Shown here one piece after another: positions 17,801 to 26,800 of a DNA stretch of 64,000 nucleotides. The position numbers and the translations under genes were made by a program. The stretch is taken from the NCBI GenBank assembly GCA_964019425.1, contig OZ025805.1, forward strand, positions 844,001-908,000, given 5' to 3'. The stretch's first letter is position 1. Every line of letters begins with the position of its first letter. The stretch is from Flectonema sp. DT1601 (taxonomy: Eukaryota; Euglenozoa; Diplonemea; Diplonemida; Diplonemidae). The notes beneath the pieces are model-generated. The model saw only the letters and a program-made list of their open reading frames with translations, did no database searches and was not told the origin of the DNA.

Positions 17801-20800
17801 GAGTGCAACACTAAACCAAGAACCTGTGCTGACTTCTCGACTGCAAGAGATTGTATGAGAGCTAAGTGTCCAGACAAAGATGATCGTAAGTGCTTCTGGG
17901 GTAAAGAAGGTTGTGAGTGTAACACTACTCCAAGAACCTGTGCTGACTTCTCTGCAGGAGAATGTGAGAAAGCTAAGTGTCCAGACCAGAATGATCGTAA
18001 ATGTTTCTGGGGTAAAGAAGGATGTGAGTGCAACACTAAACCAAGAACCTGTGCTGACTTCTCGACTGCAAGAGATTGTATGAGAGCTAAGTGCCCAGAC
18101 AAGGATGATCGTCAGTGCTTCTGGGGTAAAGAAGGATGTGAGTGCAACACTACTCCAAGAACCTGTGCTGACTTCTCTGCAGGAGAATGTGAGAAAGCTA
18201 AGTGTCCAGACCAGAATGATCGTAAATGCTTCTGGGGTAAAGAAGGATGTGAGTGCAACACTAAACCAAGAACCTGTGCTGACTTCTCGACTGCAAGAGA
18301 TTGTATGAGAGCTAAGTGCCCAGACAAGGATGATCGTCAGTGCTTCTGGGGTAAAAAAGGATGTGAGTGCAACACTACTCCAAGAACCTGTGCTGACTTC
18401 TCTGCAGGAGAATGTGAGAAAGCTAAGTGTCCAGACCAGAATGATCGTAAATGCTTCTGGGGTAAAGAAGGATGTGAGTGCAACACTAAACCAAGAACCT
18501 GTGCTGACTTCTCGACTGCAAGAGATTGTATGAGAGCTAAGTGCCCAGACAAGGATGATCGTAAGTGCTTCTGGGGTAAAGAAGGATGTGAGTGCAATAC
18601 TACTCCAAGAACCTGTGCTGACTTCTCTGCAGGAGAATGTGAGAAAGCTAAGTGTCCAGACCAGAATGATCGTAAGTGCTTCTGGGGTAAGGAAGGTTGT
18701 GAGTGCAATACTAAACCAAGAACCTGTGCTGACTTCTCGACTGCGAGAGATTGTATGAGAGCTAAGTGTCCAGACAAGGATGATCGTCAATGCTTCTGGG
18801 GTAAAGAAGGATGTGAGTGCAACACAACTCCAAGAACCTGTGCTGACTTCTCTGCAGGAGAATGTGAGAAAGCTAAGTGTCCAGACCAGAATGATCGTAA
18901 GTGCTTCTGGGGTAAAGAAGGATGTGAGTGCAGCACTAAACCAAGAACCTGTGCTGACTTCTCGACTGCAAGAGATTGTATGAGAGCTAAGTGTCCAGAC
19001 AAGGATGATCGTCAATGCTTCTGGGGTAAAGAAGGATGTGAGTGCAACACAACTCCAAGAACCTGTGCTGACTTCTCTGCAGGAGAATGTGAGAAAGCTA
19101 AGTGTCCAGACCAGAATGATCGTAAGTGCTTCTGGGGTAAAGAAGGATGTGAGTGCAACACTAAACCAAGAACCTGTGCTGACTTCTCGACTGCAAGAGA
19201 TTGTATGAGAGCTAAGTGTCCAGACAAGGATGATCGCAAGTGCTACTGGGGTAAAGAAGGATGTGAGTGCAATACTACTCCTAGAACCTGTGCTGACTTC
19301 TCTGCAGGAGAATGTGAGAAAGCTAAGTGTCCAGACCAGAATGATCGTAAGTGCTTCTGGGGTAAAGAAGGATGTGAGTGCAACACTAAACCAAGAACCT
19401 GTGCTGACTTCTCGACTGCAAGAGATTGTATGAGAGCTAAGTGTCCAGACAAGGTTGATCGTCAATGCTTCTGGGGTAAAGAAGGATGTGAGTGCAACAC
19501 AACTCCAAGAACCTGTGCTGACTTCTCTGCAGGAGAATGTGAGAAAGCTAAGTGTCCTGACCAGAATGATCGTAAGTGCTTCTGGGGTAAAGAAGGTTGT
19601 GAGTGCAACACTAAACCAAGAACCTGTGCCGACTTCTCGACTGCAAGAGATTGTATGAGAGCTAAGTGTCCAGACAAGGATGATCGTAAGTGCTACTGGG
19701 GAAAAGAAGGATGTGAGTGTAACACTACTCCAAGAACCTGTGCTGACTTCTCTGCAGGAGAATGTGAGAAAGCTAAGTGTCCAGACCAGAATGATCGTAA
19801 GTGCTTCTGGGGTAAAGAAGGATGTGAGTGCAACACTAAACCAAGAACCTGTGCCGACTTCTCGACTGCAAGAGATTGTATGAGAGCTAAGTGTCCAGAC
19901 AAGGATGATCGTAAGTGCTTCTGGGGTAAAGAAGGTTGTGAGTGTAACACTACTCCAAGAACCTGTGCTGACTTCTCTGCAGGAGAATGTGAGAAAGCTA
20001 AGTGTCCAGACCAGAATGATCGTAAGTGCTTCTGGGGTAAAGAAGGATGTGAGTGCAACACTAAACCAAGAACCTGTGCTGACTTCTCGACTGCAAGAGA
20101 TTGTATGAGTGCTAAGTGTCCAGACAAGGATGATCGTAAGTGCTTCTGGGGTAGAGAAGGGTGTGAGTGCAACACTAATCCAAGAACCTGTGCTGACTTC
20201 TCGACTCCAACTGATTGTAAAAAAGCTCAGTGTCCGGATTACGATGATCGTCAGTGCTTCTGGGGTAAAGAAGGATGTGAGTGCAACACTACTCCAAGAA
20301 CCTGTGCTGACTTCTCGACAGCAAGAGATTGTATGAGAGCTAAGTGTCCGGACAAGGATGATCGTAAGTGCTACTGGGGTAAAGAAGGATGTGAGTGCAA
20401 CACTACTCCAAGAACCTGTGCTGACTTCTCGACTCCTACTGATTGTAAGAAGGCTAAGTGTCCAGACAAGTATGATCGTCAGTGCTTCTGGGGTAAAGAA
20501 GGATGTGAGTGCAACACTACTCCAAGAACCTGTGCTGACTTCTCGACAGCAAGAGATTGTATGAGAGCTAAGTGTCCAGATAAGGATGATCGTAATTGCT
20601 TCTGGGGTAAAGAAGGATGTGAGTGCAACACTACTCCTAGAACCTGTGCTGACTTCTCGACTCCAACTGATTGTAAGAATGCTAAGTGTCCAGACAAGAA
20701 TGATCGTAAGTGCTTCTGGGGTAATGAAGGATGTGAGTGCAACACTACTCCAAGAACCTGTGCTGACTTCTCGACTGCAAGAGATTGTCAGAGAGTTAAG

Positions 20801-23800
20801 TGTCCAGAGAAGGAAGATCGTCTGTGCTACTGGGGTAAAGAAGGATGCGAGTGCAACACTAATCCAAGAACCTGTGCTGACTTCTCGACTCCCACTGATT
20901 GTAAGAAGGCTAAGTGTCCAGATAAAGATGATCGTCAGTGCTACTGGGGTAAAGAAGGATGTGAGTGCAACACTACTCCAAGAACCTGTGCTGATTTCTC
21001 GACTGCAAGAGATTGTATGAGAGCTAAGTGTCCAGACAAGGATGATCGTCTGTGTTGCTGGGGAAAAGCAGGATGTGAATGCAACACTACTCCAAGAACC
21101 TGTGCTGACTTCTCGACTCCAACTGATTGTAAGAAGGCTAAGTGTCCAGACAAGGATGATCGTCAGTGCTACTGGGGTAAAGAAGGATGTGAGTGTAATA
21201 CTACTCCACGAACCTGTGCTGACTTCTCAACTGCAAGTGCTTGTCAGAGAGCTAAATGTCCAGATCAGGATGATCGTCTGTGCTTCTGGGGTAAAGAAGG
21301 TTGTGAGTGCAACACTACTCCAAGAACCTGTGCTGACTTTTCGACTCCAATCGATTGTAAGAAAGCTAAGTGTCCAGACAAGTATGATCGTCAGTGCTTC
21401 TGGGGTAAAGAAGGATGTGAGTGCAACACTACTCCAAGAACCTGTGCTGACTTCTCGACCGCAAGAGATTGTATGAGAGCTAAGTGTCCAGACAAGGATG
21501 ATCGTAAGTGCTTCTGGGGTAAAGAAGGATGTGAGTGCAACACTACTCCAAGAACTTGTGCTGACTTCTCTGCAAGACAATGTGAGAAAGCTAAGTGTCC
21601 AGACCAGAATGATCGTAAGTGCTTCTGGGGTAAAGAAGGATGTGAGTGCAACACTAAACCAAGAACCTGTGCTGACTTCTCGACTGCAAGAGATTGTATG
21701 AGAGCTAAGTGTCCAGACAAGGATGATCGTCAATGCTTCTGGGGTAAAGAAGGATGTGAGTGCAACACTACTCCAAGAACCTGTGCTGACTTCTCTGAAA
21801 GTGAATGTGAGAAAGCTAAGTGTCCAGACAAGAATGATCGTAAGTGCTACTGGGGTAAAGAAGGATGTGAGTGCAACACTACACCAAGAACATGTGCTGA
21901 CTTCTCGACTGCAAGAGATTGTATGAGAGCTAAGTGTCCAGACAAGGATGATCGTAAGTGCTTCTGGGGTAAACAAGGATGTGAGTGCAACACTACTCCA
22001 AGAACCTGTGCTGATTTCTCTGCAAGAGAGTGTGAGAAAGCTAAGTGTCCAGACCAGAATGATCGTAAGTGCTTCTGGGGTAAAGAAGGATGTGAGTGCA
22101 ACACTAAACCAAGAACCTGTGCTGACTTCTCGACTGCAAGAGATTGTATGAGAGCTAAGTGTCCAGACAAGGATGATCGTCAGTGCTTCTGGGGTAAAGA
22201 AGGATGTGAGTGCAACACAACTCCAAGAACCTGTGCTGACTTCTCTGAAAGAGAATGTGAGAAAGCTAAGTGTCCAGACAAGGATGATCGTAAGTGTTTC
22301 TGGGGTTATGAAGGATGTGAGTGCAACACTAAACCAAGAACCTGTGCTGACTTCTCGACAGCAAGAGATTGTATGAGAGCTAAGTGCCCAGACAGGGATG
22401 ATCGTCAGTGCTTCTGGGGTAAAGAAGGTTGTGAGTGTAACACTACTCCAAGAACCTGTGCTGACTTCTCTGAAAGAGAATGTGAGAAAGCTCAGTGTCC
22501 AGACAAGGATGATCGTAAGTGCTTCTGGGGTAAAGAAGGCTGTGAGTGCAACACTACTCCAAGAACCTGTGCTGACTTCTCGACAGCAAGAGATTGTATG
22601 AGAGCTAAGTGCCCAGACAAGGATGATCGTAAGTGCTTCTGGGGTAAAGAAGGTTGTGAGTGTAACACTACTCCAAGAACCTGTGCCGACTTCTCGACTA
22701 CAGCTGATTGTGAGAAAGCTAAGTGTCCAGACAAGAATGATCGTAAATGCTTCTGGGGTAAAGAGGGATGTGAGTGCAATACTAAACCAAGAACCTGTGC
22801 TGACTTCTCGACTGCAAGAGATTGTATGAGAGCTAAGTGCCCAGACAAAGATGATCGTAAGTGCTTCTGGGGTAAAGAAGGTTGTGAGTGTAACACTACT
22901 CCAAGAACCTGTGCCGACTTCTCGACTACAGCTGATTGTGAGAAAGCTAAGTGTCCAGACCAGAATGATCGTAAATGCTTCTGGGGTAAGGAAGGTTGTG
23001 AGTGCAACACTAAACCAAGAACCTGTGCCGACTTCTCGACTGCAAGAGATTGTATGAGAGCTAAGTGCCCAGACAAAGATGATCGTAAGTGCTTCTGGGG
23101 TAAAGAAGGTTGTGAGTGTAACACTACTCCAAGAACCTGTGCCGACTTCTCGACTACAGCTGATTGTGAGAAAGCTAAGTGTCCAGACCAGAATGATCGT
23201 AAGTGCTTCTGGGGTAAGGAAGGTTGTGAGTGCAACACTAAACCAAGAACCTGTGCCGACTTCTCGACTGCAAGAGATTGTATGAGAGCTAAGTGTCCAG
23301 ACAAAGATGATCGTAAGTGCTACTGGGGTAAAGAAGGATGTGAGTGTAACACTACTCCAAGAACCTGTGCCGACTTCTCGACTACGGCTGATTGTGAGAA
23401 AGCTAAGTGTCCAGACAAGAATGATCGTAAATGCTTCTGGGGTAAAGAGGGATGTGAGTGCAACACTAAACCAAGAACCTGTGCCGACTTCTCGACTGCA
23501 AGAGATTGTATGAGAGCTAAGTGTCCAGACAAGGATGATCGTAATTGCTTCTGGGGTAAAGAAGGATGTGAGTGCAACACTACTCCAAGAACCTGTGCTG
23601 ACTTCTCGACTACAGCTGATTGTGAGAAAGCTAAGTGTCCGGACAAGAATGATCGTAAGTGCTTCTGGGGTAAAGAAGGATGTGAGTGCAATATTAAACC
23701 AAGAACCTGTGCTGACTTCTCGCGTGCAAGAGATTGTATGAGAGCTAAGTGCCCAGACAAAGATGATCGTAAGTGCTTCTGGGGTAAAGAAGGATGTGAG

Positions 23801-26800
23801 TGTAACACTACTCCAAGAACCTGTGCTGACTTCTCGACTACAGCTGATTGTGAGAAAGCTATGTGTCCAGACAAGAATGATCGTAAATGCTTCTGGGGTA
23901 AGGAAGGTTGTGAGTGCAACACTAAACCAAGAACCTGTGCTGACTTCTCGACTGCAAGAGATTGTATGAGAGCTAAGTGCCCAGACAAGGATGATCGTAA
24001 GTGCTTCTGGGGTAAAGAAGGATGTGAGTGCAACACTACTCCAAGAACCTGTGCTGACTTCTCGACTACAGCTGATTGTGAGAAGGCTAAGTGTCCAGAC
24101 AAGGATGATCGTAAGTGCTTCTGGGGTAAAGAAGGATGTGAGTGCAATACTAAACCAAGAACCTGTGCTGACTTCTCGACTGCAAGAGATTGTATGAGAG
24201 CTAAGTGTCCAGACAAGGATGATCGTCAGTGCTACTGGGGTAGAGAAGGATGTGAGTGCAACACTACTCCAAGAACCTGTGCTGACTTCTCTGAAAGAGA
24301 ATGTGAGAAAGCTAAGTGTCCAGACAAGAATGATCGCAAGTGTTTCTGGGGTAAAGAAGGATGTGAGTGTAACAATACTCCAAGAACTTGTGCTGACTTC
24401 TCGACTGCAAGAGATTGTATGAGAGCAAAATGTCCAGACAAGGATGATCGTAAGTGCTACTGGGGTAAAGAAGGATGTGAGTGTAACACTACTCCAAGAA
24501 CCTGTGCTGACTTCTCTGTAGGAGAATGTGAGAAAGCTAAGTGTCCAGACCAGAATGATCGTAAGTGCTTCTGGGGTAAGGAAGGTTGTGAGTGCAACAC
24601 TAAACCAAGAACCTGTGCTGACTTCTCGACTGCAAGAGATTGTATGAGAGCTAAGTGTCCAGACAAGGATGATCGTAAGTGCTACTGGGGTAAAGAAGGA
24701 TGTGAGTGCAATACTACTCCAAGAACCTGTGCTGACTTCTCTGCAGGAGAATGTGAGAAAGCTAAGTGTCCAGACCAGAATGATCGTAAGTGCTTCTGGG
24801 GTAAGGAAGGTTGTGAGTGCAATACTAAACCAAGAACCTGTGCTGACTTCTCGACTGCGAGAGATTGTATGAGAGCTAAGTGTCCAGACAAGGATGATCG
24901 TCAATGCTTCTGGGGTAAAGAAGGATGTGAGTGCAACACGACTCCAAGAACCTGTGCTGACTTCTCTGAAAGAGAATGTGAGAAAGCTAAGTGTCCAGAC
25001 AAGAATGATCGTAAGTGTTTCTGGGGTAAAGAAGGATGTGAGTGCAACACTACTCCAAGAACCTGTGCTGACTTCTCGACTGCAAGAGATTGTATGAGAG
25101 CTAAGTGTCCAGACCAGGATGATCGTCAGTGCTTCTGGGGTAAACAAGGATGTGAGTGCAACACTACTCCAAGAACCTGTGCTGACTTCTCTGCAGGAGA
25201 ATGTGAGAAAGCTAAGTGTCCAGACCAGGATGATCGTAAGTGCTTCTGGGGTAAGGAAGGTTGTGAGTGCAACAGTAAACCAAGAACCTGTGCTGACTTC
25301 TCGACTGCAAGAGATTGTATGAGAGCTAAGTGTCCAGACAAAGATGATCGTCAGTGCTTCTGGGGTAGAGAAGGATGTGAGTGCAACACTAAACCAAGAA
25401 CCTGTGCTGACTTCTCTGTAGGAGAATGTGAAAAAGCTAAGTGTCCAGACAAAAATGATCGTAAGTGCTTCTGGGGTAAAGATGGATGTGAGTGCAACAC
25501 TAAACCCAGAACCTGTGCTGACTTCTCAACTGCAAGTGATTGTATGAGAGCTAAGTGTCCAGACAAGGATGATCGTAAGTGCTACTGGGGTAAAGAAGGA
25601 TGTGAGTGTAACACTACTCCAAGATCCTGTGCTGACTTCTCGACTACAGCTGATTGTGAGAAAGCTAAGTGTCCAGACCAGAATGATCGTAAGTGCTTCT
25701 GGGGTAAAGAAGGATGTGAGTGCAACACTAAACCAAGAACCTGTGCTGACTTCTCGACTGCAAGAGATTGTATGAGAGCTAAGTGCCCAGACAAGGATGA
25801 TCGTCAGTGCTTCTGGGGTAAAGAAGGATGTGAGTGCAACACTACTCCAAGAACCTGTGCTGACTTCTCTGCAGGAGAATGTGAGAAAGCTAAGTGTCCA
25901 GACCAGAATGATCGTAAGTGCTTCTGGGGTAAAGAAGGATGTGAGTGCAACACTAAACCAAGAACTTGTGCTGACTTCTCGACTGCAAGAGATTGTATGA
26001 GAGCTAAGTGTCCAGACAAGGATGATCGTAAGTGCTACTGGGGTAAAGCAGGATGTGAGTGCAACACTACTCCAAGAACCTGTGCTGATTTCTCTGCAGG
26101 AGAATGTGAGAAAGCTAAGTGTCCAGACCAGAATGATCGTAAGTGCTTCTGGGGTAAAGAAGGATGTGAGTGCAACACTAAACCAAGAACCTGTGCCGAC
26201 TTCTCGACTGCAAGAGATTGTATGAGAGCTAAGTGTCCAGACAAGGATGATCGTCAGTGCTACTGGGGTAAAGAAGGATGTGAGTGCAACACTACTCCAA
26301 GAACCTGTGCTGACTTCTCTGCAGGAGAATGTGAGAAAGCTAAGTGTCCAGACCAGAATGATCGTAAGTGCTTCTGGGGTAAAGAAGGATGTGAGTGCAA
26401 CACTAAACCAAGAACCTGTGCCGACTTCTCGACTGCAAGAGATTGTATGAGAGCTAAGTGTCCAGACAAGGATGATCGTAAGTGCTACTGGGGTAAAGAA
26501 GGATGTGAGTGTAACACTACTCCAAGAACCTGTGCTGACTTCTCTGCAGGAGAATGCGAGAAAGCTAAGTGTCCAGACCAGAATGATCGTAAGTGCTTCT
26601 GGGGTAAAGAAGGATGTGAGTGCAACACTAAACCAAGAACCTGTGCCGACTTCTCGACTGCAAGAGATTGTATGAGAGCTAAGTGTCCAGACAAGGATGA
26701 TCGTAAGTGCTACTGGGGTAAAGAAGGATGTGAGTGTAACACTACTCCAAGAACCTGTGCTGACTTCTCTGCAGGAGAATGTGAGAAAGCTAAGTGTCCA